Shown: piece after piece, positions 32,487-41,387 of the stretch
How the letters are laid out: every line of letters begins with the position of its first letter
How positions within the stretch are numbered: position 1 is the first letter of the stretch
Source: Anaerolineales bacterium
Lineage (GTDB): Bacteria > Chloroflexota > Anaerolineae > Anaerolineales > Villigracilaceae
Assembly: GCA_015075275.1 (NCBI GenBank)
Contig: JABTUU010000002.1
Span: 868,001 to 932,000 of the forward strand
Length of the DNA stretch: 64,000 nt
Direction of reading: 5' to 3'
Position numbers and translations under genes: made by a program
The notes under the pieces: generated by a model
Databases searched by the model: none
The model's input: only the letters and a program-made list of their open reading frames with translations
Told to the model about the DNA's origin: nothing

Positions 32487-32518
32487 AAAAACGACCTCCT
32501 TCGTAGGAGGTCGTTTTT
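32487..32518. terminator. Bidirectional terminator after the 49-residue gene
   Basis: Stem AAAAACGACCTCCT/AGGAGGTCGTTTTT with loop TCGT; the right end touches the stop codon of the convergent kinase gene. Confidence 0.93.
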
Positions 32519-33548
32519 ATTTAAGCGTCGAAAACAATTCTGCAAAGCGCATTGAATATTCCCAGCCTGTTTGATCTTCGATTCCCCACCACGCGGATAG
32601 AATTGCGTGCGCTATGCTCCACTCAATAATGCGTTCGCGCTCAAATTCTAAATGTTCATGCAGGATGTCAACCCGTCGTTTCATTCGCAACTTCAGCCGG
32701 CTGCTCTGTAGCGACATTCCCCACGGGTTCATCATTAGCGGACCGATTTCGTAGCACGCAGGACCGATCACCCCCTTCGGGTCAATCGCCAGCCATCCTC
32801 GCCCCGACGATAAAATATTGAAATGATGCAAATCTCCGTGCATCAAAATGGGACTGTGATTCTCCGCAAAGAATTCTTTCGTTGACTGTTCAACTCGCGC
32901 CACAAGTTTTTCATCCAGCGGACCCGTCCCGCCGTTGAACATTTTCCGCAAGCGCTTTAATCCATCGAACCAATCGGCGAGTTGGATAAACTTACTTTGG
33001 TTTGTCATCCTGAGCGATAGCGAAGGATCTCCACCAACGTGGTCAAGACCCTTCGCCCCTTCGGGACTCAGGGTGACATGATCAAGCGAGCGCCAAACCC
33101 TTTTCATTGTCTCTGCCGCAATGCGCGTCGCTTCGTCGTCATCTTTAAGAGTTGCAAGAGTCTCGCCGGGCTTTAATCGTTCAAGCAGAATAAACCCCTT
33201 CTCTTCATCGAAGTCAATCAGTTTACAAGCGCCCTCTCCGTTGAACGATCGCAACGCCGCGATCTCACTCGTTAACTCCTTGCGCGGGATGCCGATTTTG
33301 AGGACGACTTTGTTTTCTCCCTCACCCCTAACCCTCCCCTTTGAGGTGCTTCGCGATCTCCCAAAGGGAGAGAGGGATTCTGCGAACGCCACAAAATTGT
33401 AGGAAAGGTTCGGGACAGGTTGAATATTTGTCAACCCCCAGCGCGCGGAGGCTTCGTCAATCAACGCTGGCAGATCGGCGAGAAAGCGCGCCCCAGTTTC
33501 GCCGAAGACTTTAACTGTTGTTGAAATATAGGCGTATCGGAGATTCAA
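32517..33548 (-). CDS. Aminoglycoside/streptomycin 6-phosphotransferase-like kinase
   Basis: A 343-residue protein kinase-fold small-molecule kinase. The catalytic segment ILMHGDLHHFNIL (H-G-D-x-H-x-x-N) and AIDPKGVIGPACYEIGPL, with the metal Asp, match the APH(6)/hydroxyurea phosphotransferase family. The N-terminal lobe has VVLKIGIP and FILLERLKPG. The best start is a TTG at 33548 that overlaps the preceding stop codon (TTGA); an ATG at 33653 lies inside the upstream gene. Two stretches (SPFGRSRSTSKGRVRGEGE and LSPEGAKGLDHVGGDPSLSL) are repeat insertions read in frame. Because of these, activity is uncertain. Confidence 0.78.
   Translation of the reverse strand: MNLRYAYISTTVKVFGETGARFLADLPALIDEASARWGLTNIQPVPNLSYNFVAFAESLSPFGRSRSTSKGRVRGEGENKVVLKIGIPRKELTSEIAALRSFNGEGACKLIDFDEEKGFILLERLKPGETLATLKDDDEATRIAAETMKRVWRSLDHVTLSPEGAKGLDHVGGDPSLSLRMTNQSKFIQLADWFDGLKRLRKMFNGGTGPLDEKLVARVEQSTKEFFAENHSPILMHGDLHHFNILSSGRGWLAIDPKGVIGPACYEIGPLMMNPWGMSLQSSRLKLRMKRRVDILHEHLEFERERIIEWSIAHAILSAWWGIEDQTGWEYSMRFAELFSTLK
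33004..33082. repeat. Inverted-repeat element inside the kinase gene (GTCATCCTGAG type)
   Basis: The left arm GTCATCCTGAGCGATAGCGA and the right arm CTTCGGGACTCAGGGTGACA are imperfect complements. It is read in frame and adds about 26 residues to the kinase. Confidence 0.7.
33319..33376. repeat. Inverted-repeat element inside the kinase gene (CCCTCACCCCTAACCC type)
   Basis: The arms CCCTCACCCCTAACCCTCCC and AAAGGGAGAGAGGG flank a short centre. The words match the element inside the deaminase gene at 45507-45543. It is read in frame and adds about 19 residues. Confidence 0.7.
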
Positions 33549-34351
33549 TCTGTGCTTACAGCGCGCAACGAAATGATCGGATTTCCTTGCTTGCGGAACC
33601 GGAGAATATCCGGATGCGACTTGGCGTAATGCGTCATCTTCTCGGTGTCCCAAGATACGCGTCCTTGTGTGTATGTGGCGCGATAAGACCCGCCTGTGAC
33701 GGATTCGCCGTATAGCAACACGTCTGTTTTGATCTCGTTCTCCAGCGCGGTAATATTTTCTTCTACTGCGTCCAGAACCGGCGTGAATTCCAGTTCGAGC
33801 GCGTCGAGATCGGACTGAATCCGCTTGAGGATTTCGGTTCGTTTGGCTTCGTATTCCATGCGCGCCACGTCTGCTGCGCCGCGTAGAGTAGTCAAGCGTT
33901 CCAATTTTTCAGCGATATGTTCTCGCGCCGGTTGCCCATCTACGGTTCGTAATTCATTAACGACGATATGTTTGAGCGCGGTCTTCAATTCTTTTTGCCA
34001 CGTTTTGCTTTTGCAGCGTTCGAGTATCTCCCCAAATAATTGACGAAGATACTCGGGGCTGGCGTCTCGTCGTGCAGCGAGCGCCGAAAGCGGTTCCCTA
34101 GGTTCGCCGTCTAAGCCGTAATAGCGCGCCAGAGTTTGATAGTAGGTATCTTTGCCTGCGTCGCTGGTCAGTCGTTCGTGAATGACTTGCAAAAATTGAG
34201 CGACAACCGCTTCCAGCGCGCGATCTGACAGACGCTCGATCTGCGACGTTTCGAAACCCAACTCGCCGAACAAGTTGCGCAGCGTCTGCTCCTCTCCATA
34301 GATCGCCGATAGTAAGTCATTCAGTCCGATAGTTTGGATTTTAAAGTCCAT
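33545..34351 (-). CDS. Uncharacterised protein with a sigma-region-4-like helix-turn-helix segment and a coiled coil
   Basis: I do not recognise a family for this 268-residue protein. Residues 74-112 (YYGLDGEPREPLSALAARR, then DASPEYLRQLFGEILERCKS) look like region 4 of a sigma-70 factor (LDG-EPxTLxEIAxRxGVSxExVRQI). Residues 150-205 are strongly helical and heptad-like. The C-terminus (GESVTGGSYRATYTQGRVSW, then DTEKMTHYAKSHPDILRFRKQ) is reminiscent of phage Gp157-like proteins. The stop codon overlaps the TTG of the kinase gene, so the two are translationally coupled. Confidence 0.6.
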   Translation of the reverse strand: MDFKIQTIGLNDLLSAIYGEEQTLRNLFGELGFETSQIERLSDRALEAVVAQFLQVIHERLTSDAGKDTYYQTLARYYGLDGEPREPLSALAARRDASPEYLRQLFGEILERCKSKTWQKELKTALKHIVVNELRTVDGQPAREHIAEKLERLTTLRGAADVARMEYEAKRTEILKRIQSDLDALELEFTPVLDAVEENITALENEIKTDVLLYGESVTGGSYRATYTQGRVSWDTEKMTHYAKSHPDILRFRKQGNPIISLRAVSTD

Positions 34352-34418
34352 GATCCTTCCTCTTTCATGATAGGCGTTATTTTGATAGGGCTTACTGAAT
34401 AAGGAGCGCCTACGCTGC

Positions 34419-35747
34419 TCACAATGGAAACAATTTCTCGAATACTTCGGGGCAGTATTTTCGAACCATCTCGCTGGACAGACCGTTCTCCTTACAAATC
34501 TCTGCGTACAAATCTACAGACGGGCGTTTGATCCGCTTTTGAGTCTCCGCGTCTAAGCCCCACAGACCGAAGCGCTGAGTCCAGCCGCGCTCCCATTCGA
34601 AGTTATCCACCAACGACCAGTGGAAGTATCCCTTCACGGGGAAGTTGAAATTGACTGCGCGCCACACCTGATGGATGTGTTGCGCGATATAGCGCGGGCG
34701 CATCTTGTCCTCCGCGTCTTCCACCCCATTCTCTGTGATGTAAATTGGCAGGTTGGGGTACGTCTGCGTCGCCCATTTGATCGTGTCGAATATTCCTTGC
34801 GGGATGTTGGCGATCATCTTCGTCGCGCTGAAGTCCGAATCTTCAGGGAAGTAGCGCTTCCCAAAAAGTTCTTTTGCGTTCGTAATATCAAATTTGACGG
34901 TATCCACCGAATAATAATTAAGTCCCAGAAAATCCTGCGTTCCTTTTGCTTCGGGAATTTGTACGCTGCCCAGCGGAGATCGCATCATTCCGCCGCTCAA
35001 AGCGCTGGGGAACGCCATATTGATTCCGCTCGATTGAATATTTCGCATGAGTCTGTCAAGCGGCGACCACCAGCGGCGCGGCGTCATTGGGCGATAATGG
35101 AGAGCGTACCCGACGCGCGCGTCGGGCTGAATTTCGTGGATGGCGCGATATGCGGCGGCGTGTCCGCGAATCATATTGGCTTGGACTTGCATGGCGATTT
35201 TCAACCCGCGTCGTTTGACGGGGAACGCGCCCGCGACATATCCGCTTAACGCATACACGTTCGGCTCGTTGATCGTGCACCAGATCGAACAATATTCTTT
35301 CAACGCCTCTACTGTTTTGCGAACGAACTTCTCGAATAGCGCAACGGATTCTTCGCGCTCCCAAGCGTCCATTTCGTAGAACCATAACGGATCCGTGAAA
35401 TGATGCAGCGTGACCATTGGAGTCATACCGCGTTCTTGCAGTCCGCGCAACATAGCGCGATAACGCTCCAGCGCGTTTTCATCCCATGTATCGGGCGTCG
35501 GTTGAATGCGGCTCCACTCCACCGAGAAACGATGCGAGTTCTGTCCGCCTTCTGCGGCGCGATCGAAGTCTTCTCTCCAGCGTCCGCCCCACCAATCGCA
35601 GGCGAGCCCAGACGTTCCGTCGGTGTGACCGTCTTGTTCCCATTTCCACCATTGATTGTTGGTGTTGTTGCCTTCCACTTGATGCGATGATGTCGCCGTC
35701 CCCCATAAAAATCCGCGCGGAAAATGATACGTTGCTTGAGGCATCAT
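34419..35747 (-). CDS. Glycoside hydrolase family 1 (beta-glucosidase type)
   Basis: A 442-residue cytoplasmic glycosidase with no signal peptide. The N-terminal signature is FLWGTATSSHQVEGN. The acid/base Glu is in CTINEPN (about residue 161) and the nucleophile Glu is in YITENG (about residue 338). VDNFEWERGWTQRFGL is the aglycone-side family motif. It should hydrolyse beta-glucosides or beta-galactosides with retention. The alternatives within GH1 (6-phospho-beta-glucosidase) are less likely, since no phosphate-binding residues are evident. Confidence 0.93.
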   Translation of the reverse strand: MMPQATYHFPRGFLWGTATSSHQVEGNNTNNQWWKWEQDGHTDGTSGLACDWWGGRWREDFDRAAEGGQNSHRFSVEWSRIQPTPDTWDENALERYRAMLRGLQERGMTPMVTLHHFTDPLWFYEMDAWEREESVALFEKFVRKTVEALKEYCSIWCTINEPNVYALSGYVAGAFPVKRRGLKIAMQVQANMIRGHAAAYRAIHEIQPDARVGYALHYRPMTPRRWWSPLDRLMRNIQSSGINMAFPSALSGGMMRSPLGSVQIPEAKGTQDFLGLNYYSVDTVKFDITNAKELFGKRYFPEDSDFSATKMIANIPQGIFDTIKWATQTYPNLPIYITENGVEDAEDKMRPRYIAQHIHQVWRAVNFNFPVKGYFHWSLVDNFEWERGWTQRFGLWGLDAETQKRIKRPSVDLYAEICKENGLSSEMVRKYCPEVFEKLFPL

Positions 35748-35764
35748 GGTCTCCTAGTCTCTAG

Positions 35765-36508
35765 TTATCTAGTCTCTTGCCTTGCAAGATACGCCAGATA
35801 TAATGCGACCGAACCCGCTACCGCCGCGTTAAGTGATTCGACCTTCCCGCGCATGGGAAGTTTTAACACGATGTCGCATTTTTTCCGCGTGAGTTGACGA
35901 ATCCCCTCGCCCTCGCTTCCGACGACGAGCGCAGTTGATCCAGTTAGGTGCCGTTGAGTCTTCGTCCCGATCGTTTCCCCGTTTTGATCAAGCCCCACTA
36001 CCCAAATATTTTCTTCTTTCAACGCGTCAATCGCCTGCGCGAGATTCATCCGCGCAATAAGCATATGTTCGCTCGCGCCCGACGACGCGTTGACGACTGC
36101 GGGCGTAACCTCCACCGTATGCGCCAGTGGGATAATAATGCCATGCGCGCCGGTTGCTTCGGCTGTGCGAATGAGCGCGCCGAAATTTTGCGGATCGTTC
36201 AATGCATCGAGCAACAGCACGAACGGCGGCTCGTTCCTCTTGCGAGCGTTCTCCAGAATATCCAACAAATTGGCATAGGGATACGCGCTTGTTTCGGCGA
36301 CAACTCCCTGATTGTGCTCGTGGATCTTATCCAATTGCGGGCGTTTCGCCTTGACGACCTGAATCTTCCGTTGAGCGACCAACGCCATCACATCGGCGAG
36401 TTTGCCTTTGATCTGCACATTGTCGGCGAGCTCGATCTTAAACACCTCTCTGCGTTGGGCGCGCAAAGTTTCGTAGATCGCGTTGCGAGAGTAGATGAAT
36501 TCTTTCAT
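35765..36508 (-). CDS. rlmB: 23S rRNA 2'-O-methyltransferase RlmB-like (SpoU/TrmH family)
   Basis: A 247-residue SPOUT methyltransferase. The N-terminal substrate-binding domain begins EFIYSRNAIYETLRAQRREV. The catalytic part carries motif 1 (LDALNDPQNFGALIRTAEATGAHG), motif 2 (ALVVGSEGEGI) and motif 3 (LPMRGKVESLNAAVAGSVALY), all complete. RlmB modifies G2251 of 23S rRNA; other TrmH-family targets cannot be excluded. The ATG at 36508 matches the family start. A TACAAT ends 9 nt before it, so the leader may be very short. Confidence 0.9.
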   Translation of the reverse strand: MKEFIYSRNAIYETLRAQRREVFKIELADNVQIKGKLADVMALVAQRKIQVVKAKRPQLDKIHEHNQGVVAETSAYPYANLLDILENARKRNEPPFVLLLDALNDPQNFGALIRTAEATGAHGIIIPLAHTVEVTPAVVNASSGASEHMLIARMNLAQAIDALKEENIWVVGLDQNGETIGTKTQRHLTGSTALVVGSEGEGIRQLTRKKCDIVLKLPMRGKVESLNAAVAGSVALYLAYLARQETR

Positions 36509-36586
36509 GATTGCATGATTGTACCGTAGAGATTGCGCGCTGAAGAGAAGACTGCAGTGAAATCGCTCGTCTAATGACGCCATAAA

Positions 36587-36613
36587 AAACAGGGCTGTCT
36601 CTCGACAGCCCTG
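36587..36613 (-). terminator. Terminator of the cold-shock gene
   Basis: Read leftward, a 10-bp stem CAGGGCTGTC/GACAGCCCTG is followed by a T6 run. It lies 43 bp after the csp stop codon. Confidence 0.9.
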
Positions 36614-36655
36614 CTCAATTTCGCAAAACTTACGCCGCAAACGGCGCTCTCAGTC

Positions 36656-36868
36656 TTACGAGACGGGTACTACGTTGGCGGCTTGCAGACCTTTGGGACC
36701 GTCCTCGACGGAAAATTCCACTTTCTGCTCGGCTTCCAACTTGCGGTAGCCATCGGATTGAATGGCGCTGAAATGTACGAACACATCTTCGCCATCGTCA
36801 CGGCCAATAAAGCCGTAGCCCTTGGTGGCGTTGAACCACTTCACCGTACCGACAAATCGATCTGACAT
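36656..36868 (-). CDS. Cold-shock domain protein (CspA family)
   Basis: A 70-residue single-stranded nucleic-acid-binding protein and RNA chaperone. RNP1 (KGYGFIGRD) and RNP2 (VFVHFSAI) are both present, with the start [15 protein letters not shown]. It is monocistronic: a consensus promoter with a 50-nt leader lies upstream and a terminator downstream. The leader has CAGGAGAG as ribosome-binding site. Confidence 0.97.
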   Translation of the reverse strand: MSDRFVGTVKWFNATKGYGFIGRDDGEDVFVHFSAIQSDGYRKLEAEQKVEFSVEDGPKGLQAANVVPVS

Positions 36869-36920
36869 CTTACTACTCTCCTGCTGAGAAATTTTTTTAC
36901 GCGCATCGCGCGCACGCGCA

Positions 36921-36949
36921 AGATTATCACGCCTAATTTAACATGTCAA
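36921..36949 (-). promoter_or_regulatory. Strong sigma70 promoter of the cold-shock gene
   Basis: Leftward TTGACA and TAATCT with a 17-bp spacer, about 52 bp from the start codon. Confidence 0.78.
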
Positions 36950-37040
36950 GAGGGCGCTGCCGCTTTCTCGCGCCGCTCAGGCTGGTTCTTGACGTGATAG
37001 AATGTCGTTCACCTTCTGTGATTCGGATTCTAGGATACGG

Positions 37041-37526
37041 ATGAAAACGAACTTCGAATATCTTTCCGCAAATTATGTTATCAACCTAATCCCAACGGGC
37101 AAATCTCATCGAGCCGCGATGGGAGATAAAACAGTAAATGTTGAAATCCTCCGCGCCGAGAATGGAAAGTTGGATTTACTCATTGACGGCGAACGCGTTG
37201 TCGCTTTCATTTCCGCCGATGGCGCGAAACGCTGGGTCACGATCAACGGGCGGACGTTCATGCTGACCAAGCAATCTGGCGTGCGCAAACGAGGCGGCGG
37301 AGGTCAACAAAGCGCGGGCGGATTAACCGCGCCCATGCCGGGACAAGTCCGCGCGGTGAACGTCAGCGAAGGCGAATCGGTCACAAAGGGGCAAACTCTT
37401 TTGGTCCTCGAAGCGATGAAAATGGAGATCAGAATCCAAGCGCCGATGGATGGCGTGGTGAAGAAATTGCTTGTGAAACAGGGACAGACCGTTGAAAGAG
37501 AGCAGACATTAATTACTGTAGAATGA
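37041..37526 (+). CDS. Biotin/lipoyl-attachment domain protein (biotin carboxyl carrier type)
   Basis: A 161-residue carrier. The C-terminal domain begins APMPGQVRAVNVSEGESVTKGQTL and has the biotinylation motif LEAMKMEI, where Lys is the attachment site. The N-terminal 80 residues (ILRAENGKLDLLIDGERVVAFISADGAKRW) fit the pre-biotinyl region of acyl-CoA carboxylase alpha subunits, so this looks like a detached carrier. No carboxylase gene is adjacent. The ATG at 37041 has TAGGA upstream. Confidence 0.85.
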   Translation: MKTNFEYLSANYVINLIPTGKSHRAAMGDKTVNVEILRAENGKLDLLIDGERVVAFISADGAKRWVTINGRTFMLTKQSGVRKRGGGGQQSAGGLTAPMPGQVRAVNVSEGESVTKGQTLLVLEAMKMEIRIQAPMDGVVKKLLVKQGQTVEREQTLITVE

Positions 37527-37581
37527 AAGAGGAAAGAAGAAAGAAGGATGAGTGAATCTCTTTCCTCTTTCTTCTTTCGTT
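37523..37581. repeat. Purine/pyrimidine word-repeat palindrome
   Basis: GAAAGAGGAAAGAAGAAAG is followed by its approximate complement CTTTCCTCTTTCTTCTTTCG. It overlaps the stop of the biotinyl gene and could act as a weak hairpin before the MaoC gene. Confidence 0.55.
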
Positions 37582-37596
37582 ATCAAGGAGTTAACC

Positions 37597-38055
37597 ATGG
37601 CTGGAAAATACTTTGATGAGCTAGGAGTTGGCATGAAATTCAAACACGGCGGGCGCACTGTCACCGAAATGGACAACGTGCTCTTCACCTCGTTGACGAT
37701 GAACACGCAACCTCTGCACCTCAACGAGGATTTCGCGTCAAAGACCGAATTCGGTCAGCGGCTGGTGAACGGCATATTCACTTTCGGCTTGGTCGTCGGC
37801 TTGACCGTGTCCGATCTCACCGATGGAACTATCGTAGCAAATTTGGGATATGACAAGGTCGCGCATCCCAACCCCGTTTTTCACGGCGACACAGTCTACG
37901 CCGAAAGCGAGATCATCGAGAAGCGCGAGTCAAAGTCGAGACCTGAGGCGGGCATCGTGCGAATCAAATGCTGGGGCAAGAAACCAGACGGTACAATTGT
38001 GGTTGAGTTCGAGAGAACGGCGATGTTTTTAAAACGGTCAAAGGTTGAAAGTTAG
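37597..38055 (+). CDS. MaoC-family dehydratase (R-hydratase hot-dog fold)
   Basis: A 152-residue acyl-CoA hydratase/dehydratase. The hot-dog fold features are DELGVGMKFKHGGRTVTEMDN, the segment NTQPLHLNEDFASKTEFGQRLVNG with the catalytic Asp/His-like positions, and NPVFHGDTVYAESEI. AAGGAG precedes the ATG at 37597. It sits directly before a CitE-type lyase. That order recalls the mesaconyl-CoA hydratase and beta-methylmalyl-CoA lyase pair, but the substrate is an inference. Confidence 0.85.
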   Translation: MAGKYFDELGVGMKFKHGGRTVTEMDNVLFTSLTMNTQPLHLNEDFASKTEFGQRLVNGIFTFGLVVGLTVSDLTDGTIVANLGYDKVAHPNPVFHGDTVYAESEIIEKRESKSRPEAGIVRIKCWGKKPDGTIVVEFERTAMFLKRSKVES

Positions 38056-38097
38056 AAAGTTGCAAGTGACTTTGTAACCTTTAACCTTAAACTTTAA
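38041..38097. repeat. Word-repeat palindrome between the MaoC and CitE genes
   Basis: AAGGTTGAAAGTTAGAAAGT, then its approximate complement ACTTTGTAACCTTTAACC. It has the same design as the 37523-37581 repeat but a different sequence, and it overlaps the stop codon of the MaoC gene. Confidence 0.5.
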
Positions 38098-38107
38098 ACG
38101 GAGAAAA

Positions 38108-38983
38108 ATGCACTCACGACGCGCAATCCTCTACATGCCCGGCGATGACCGCCGCAAAATTGAAAAATCCACCACCCTCGGCGTGGATTCTATATGCATG
38201 GACATGGAAGACGGCGTGGCGGCGAACAAGAAGAACGAAGCGCGGGAGGTCATTGCTGGGGCGATGAAGGAATTGGACTTCGGCAAGTCTGAGCGGTGCA
38301 TTCGTATCAATCAAATTGGTTCAGGCTTGGAAAAATACGATCTCGCCGCCGCGCTGGCGACAAATCCTGACACGATTGTCGTTCCCAAAGTCGAGACTGC
38401 GGAACAAGTGAAATGGGTCAGCGAGCACATCGAGACGTATGAACTTTCGAGCAAGTTGAACATCGGGAGTATCCGCTTGTTGGTGGGAGTGGAAACCGCC
38501 AAGGGAATCATGAACCTGAAAGAGATCGCCGAAGCGGATAAACGACTCGAAGCCATCATCTTCGGCGGCGAGGATTTCGCCGCATCCATTGGCGCGGTGC
38601 GGACGAAAGAGGCGACCGAGTTGCTTTACGCGCGGCAGGCGGTGGTCACGGCATGCGCGGCGAACGATCTGCAGGCAATTGACATCGTGTTCATTGACTT
38701 CAAAGACCTCGATGGTCTGCGCGCCGAAGCGGAGCAGGGAGCGCGGTTCGGCTTCAGCGGGAAACAGATCATCCACCCGAATCAGGTCGAGGCGGCGCAA
38801 GAGGCGTTCACTCCATCCGACGAGGCGATCGAGTATGCAAAACGAATCGCCGAGTCGTTCGAGTCCAGTCAAAAAGAGGGCAAAGGCGCGTACGCGCTGG
38901 ATGGCAAGATGATAGACATGCCGTTGCTCAAGAACGCGCAAAAGGTGTTGGATCGGGCGAAGGCGGCGGGGAAGATCGAGTAG
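38108..38983 (+). CDS. HpcH/HpaI aldolase, CitE family lyase
   Basis: A 291-residue TIM-barrel C-C lyase. Family motifs are RRAILYMPGDDRRKIEKS, the metal-binding CMDMEDGVAANKKNEAR, VVPKVETAE, LLVGVETAKGIMNLKEI, and FGGEDFAASIGAVR with the acidic metal site. FSGKQIIHPNQV completes the active-site region. Citrate lyase beta, malyl-CoA lyase and beta-methylmalyl-CoA lyase share these features. With the adjacent hydratase, a (methyl)malyl-CoA lyase role is attractive but unproven. Confidence 0.85.
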   Translation: MHSRRAILYMPGDDRRKIEKSTTLGVDSICMDMEDGVAANKKNEAREVIAGAMKELDFGKSERCIRINQIGSGLEKYDLAAALATNPDTIVVPKVETAEQVKWVSEHIETYELSSKLNIGSIRLLVGVETAKGIMNLKEIAEADKRLEAIIFGGEDFAASIGAVRTKEATELLYARQAVVTACAANDLQAIDIVFIDFKDLDGLRAEAEQGARFGFSGKQIIHPNQVEAAQEAFTPSDEAIEYAKRIAESFESSQKEGKGAYALDGKMIDMPLLKNAQKVLDRAKAAGKIE

Positions 38984-38995
38984 CCGATATTGCAC

Positions 38996-39034
38996 ATCGT
39001 CCCGAAGATTCTTTCATAGAATCTTCGGGACGAT
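38996..39034. terminator. Long hairpin between the lyase and metA
   Basis: A perfect 17-bp stem ATCGTCCCGAAGATTCT/AGAATCTTCGGGACGAT with a 5-nt loop. It shares CGTCCCGAAG with the hairpin at 55110-55163, so the two may belong to one terminator-like repeat family. Confidence 0.72.
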
Positions 39035-39040
39035 AACCGC

Positions 39041-39958
39041 TTAGGGAATTTCCATTACATCGTAAGGCGTAACTTGGTAAACGTAATAGTTCAGCCAATT
39101 TGAGAATAATAGGTTGGCATGCGAACGCCAGCGGACGTTAGGAACGCTGGCGGGATCGTCTTGCGGATAATAATTCTGAGGAACGTCAATTGGCAAGCCC
39201 TTGTTTATATCGCGATCGTATTCGGCTTTGAGTGTCAGCGGATCGTATTCAGAATGCCCGGTGATATAGAAGCGGCGTTCATCTTTTGAGGCGACGATGT
39301 AAATCCCGGCTTCGTCTGATTGAGCGAGAATTTCCAAGTCTTGAATCTTTGCCACGTCTGAAGAACGGATCTCTGTGTGGCGCGAGTGCGGAGCGTAGAA
39401 AACATCGTCGAAACCGCGCGTCAAGGAAGAAGTCGGCTTTAAGAGACGATGTTCGTACACGCCGAAGACTTTGCGCGGCAGGTCGTATTTTGGAATCCCA
39501 TATTTGTAATACAGGGCGGCTTGCGCTCCCCAGCAAATATGGAAGGTCGATTCGACGTGCGTTTCAGCCCAATCGAAAATGCGGGTTAATTCGTGCCAAT
39601 AATTTACGGCTTCAAACGGCATTTGCTCGACCGGCGCGCCGGTGACGATTAGCCCGTCGAATTTTTCCGATTTGATCTCGTCGAAAACGACGTAGTGTTT
39701 AAGCAAATGTTCCGCCGAGGTGTTCTTGGATTCGTGCGAAGCGGTGTGAATTAATGCGACTTCCACTTGCAGCGCCGAGTTGGACAGTAAGCGCAGCAGT
39801 TGCGTTTCGGTGACGACCTTTGTGGGCATTAGATTTAGAATGGCGACGCGCAGTGCGCGAATATCTTGGCGCGCGGCGCGTTCTTCGTCCATAACGAAGA
39901 TGTTTTCGCGTTCAAGAATGAAGCGGGCGGGCAGTGTGATTGGGATTTTTACCGGCAT
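39041..39958 (-). CDS. metA: Homoserine O-acetyltransferase (MetA family)
   Basis: Acylates homoserine for methionine synthesis. A 305-residue MetA protein with Cys142 in [12 protein letters not shown], and [13 protein letters not shown] with the His/Glu pair of the catalytic triad near 234-236. Residue 111 is Glu ([11 protein letters not shown]). Work on the MetA family showed Glu111 marks acetyl-CoA use and Gly111 succinyl-CoA use, so this should be an acetyltransferase. That fits the adjacent O-acetylhomoserine sulfhydrylase. The ATG at 39958 gives the family start; the gene is 74 bp after metY on the same transcript. Confidence 0.92.
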   Translation of the reverse strand: MPVKIPITLPARFILERENIFVMDEERAARQDIRALRVAILNLMPTKVVTETQLLRLLSNSALQVEVALIHTASHESKNTSAEHLLKHYVVFDEIKSEKFDGLIVTGAPVEQMPFEAVNYWHELTRIFDWAETHVESTFHICWGAQAALYYKYGIPKYDLPRKVFGVYEHRLLKPTSSLTRGFDDVFYAPHSRHTEIRSSDVAKIQDLEILAQSDEAGIYIVASKDERRFYITGHSEYDPLTLKAEYDRDINKGLPIDVPQNYYPQDDPASVPNVRWRSHANLLFSNWLNYYVYQVTPYDVMEIP

Positions 39959-40032
39959 GGAGAAATGCAAGGATGAACGTGGAAGGGCGAATGTTGGTTC
40001 GATTCGCCCTTCTCGTTTTTTCCCTGTCCTTT

Positions 40033-41322
40033 CTATGAGAGCGCTTGCTCCAGATCCCACAGAATGTCTTCGATGTCTTCGATGCCGACGCTCAAACGGA
40101 TGAAATCTGGGCTGACGCCCGCCGCATTAAGTTGCTCGTCGTTCAACTGGCTGTGAGTGGTGGTGGCTGGATGAATAGCAAGGCTGCGCGTGTCGCCGAC
40201 GTTGGCAAGATGGCTGAACAGTTGCAGGCTTTCGATGAACTTTCTGCCAGCCTCTGCGCCGCCTTTTACGCCGAATCCGAGGATCGCGCCCGCGCCTTTA
40301 GGTAGATACCTTTTAGCGCGTTCGTAATCGGGATGGCTCTTCAGCCCGGGGTATTTCACCCAGCTTACTTTGGGATGACGTTCCAGATATTCGGCGACCG
40401 CCTGAGCGTTTTGCACATGACGATCCATGCGCAGGTTCAACGTCTCTAATCCTTGTATGGTTTGCCAGGCGTTAAATGGAGATTGGCAAGCGCCGACGTC
40501 GCGCAAGACGTGTACGCGCGCTTTGATGGCGAACGGGGGCAAGCCGGCTCCCGTCAAGGAAGCGTAGACTAAACCGTGATAAGAGGGATCGGGCGTGTTG
40601 AAGTCTTCAAACTTGCCATTGCTCCAATCGTAATTGCCGCCGTCTACAATGATGCCGCCGATGGAGTTTCCCTGTCCGTTGATAAATTTTGTCGTGGAAT
40701 GTGTGACGATGTGCGCGCCCCATTCCAGCGGTCGGAAGAGGTACGGCGACGCGAAGGTGTTGTCAATAACCGTAACCAGTTGGTGTTTTCGCGCAATTTC
40801 AGCGATTTCCTCGAAAGGAAAGACTGCAATATCGGGATTGCCCAGCGTTTCGCCATATATGACTTTGGTGTTGGGTGTGATCGCCGCCTCAAAATTCTTG
40901 GGCTCCGACGGATTCGCGAATGTGGTTTTGATTCCCAATTTTGGCAGCGTGTACGCCAGTTGATTGTAGGTCCCGCCGTATAAACGAGACGACGAGACAA
41001 TGTGGTCGCCTGCCTTAAGTAGGGTGAAAATGGTTTGAATTTGCGCCGCATGCCCTGAACTGGCGGCAAGCCCGGCAACCCCGCCTTCCAGCGTGGCGAT
41101 GCGTTGTTCTAACACATCGGTAGTGGGGTTCATTAGACGCGTGTAAATGTTGCCTAATTCTTTGAGCGCGAATAGGTTGGCGGCGTGTTCCGTATTTTTG
41201 AATTGGAAGCTGGTTGTTTGATACAACGGCACAGCCCGGCTTCCGGTTGTGGGGTCGGGCGCATACCCGGCGTGCAACTGCTTAGTGGCAAACCCTAACT
41301 TGCGTTCTTTGATCGTGGACAT
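40033..41322 (-). CDS. metY: O-acetylhomoserine aminocarboxypropyltransferase (sulfhydrylase)
   Basis: A 429-residue PLP enzyme that makes homocysteine directly from O-acetylhomoserine and sulfide. Family segments are [75 protein letters not shown] and the PLP Lys in [11 protein letters not shown]. The length of about 430 residues and the long insertion after the Lys separate it from the shorter MetB/MetC group. A SAM-I riboswitch with a terminator controls it, and metA follows. Confidence 0.93.
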   Translation of the reverse strand: MSTIKERKLGFATKQLHAGYAPDPTTGSRAVPLYQTTSFQFKNTEHAANLFALKELGNIYTRLMNPTTDVLEQRIATLEGGVAGLAASSGHAAQIQTIFTLLKAGDHIVSSSRLYGGTYNQLAYTLPKLGIKTTFANPSEPKNFEAAITPNTKVIYGETLGNPDIAVFPFEEIAEIARKHQLVTVIDNTFASPYLFRPLEWGAHIVTHSTTKFINGQGNSIGGIIVDGGNYDWSNGKFEDFNTPDPSYHGLVYASLTGAGLPPFAIKARVHVLRDVGACQSPFNAWQTIQGLETLNLRMDRHVQNAQAVAEYLERHPKVSWVKYPGLKSHPDYERAKRYLPKGAGAILGFGVKGGAEAGRKFIESLQLFSHLANVGDTRSLAIHPATTTHSQLNDEQLNAAGVSPDFIRLSVGIEDIEDILWDLEQALS

Positions 41323-41387
41323 GTGAGTCTCCTCTTGAATTTTTAACTAAATTCCGCCCATCAGAAGAGACAAGTTTATTAAGCGCT

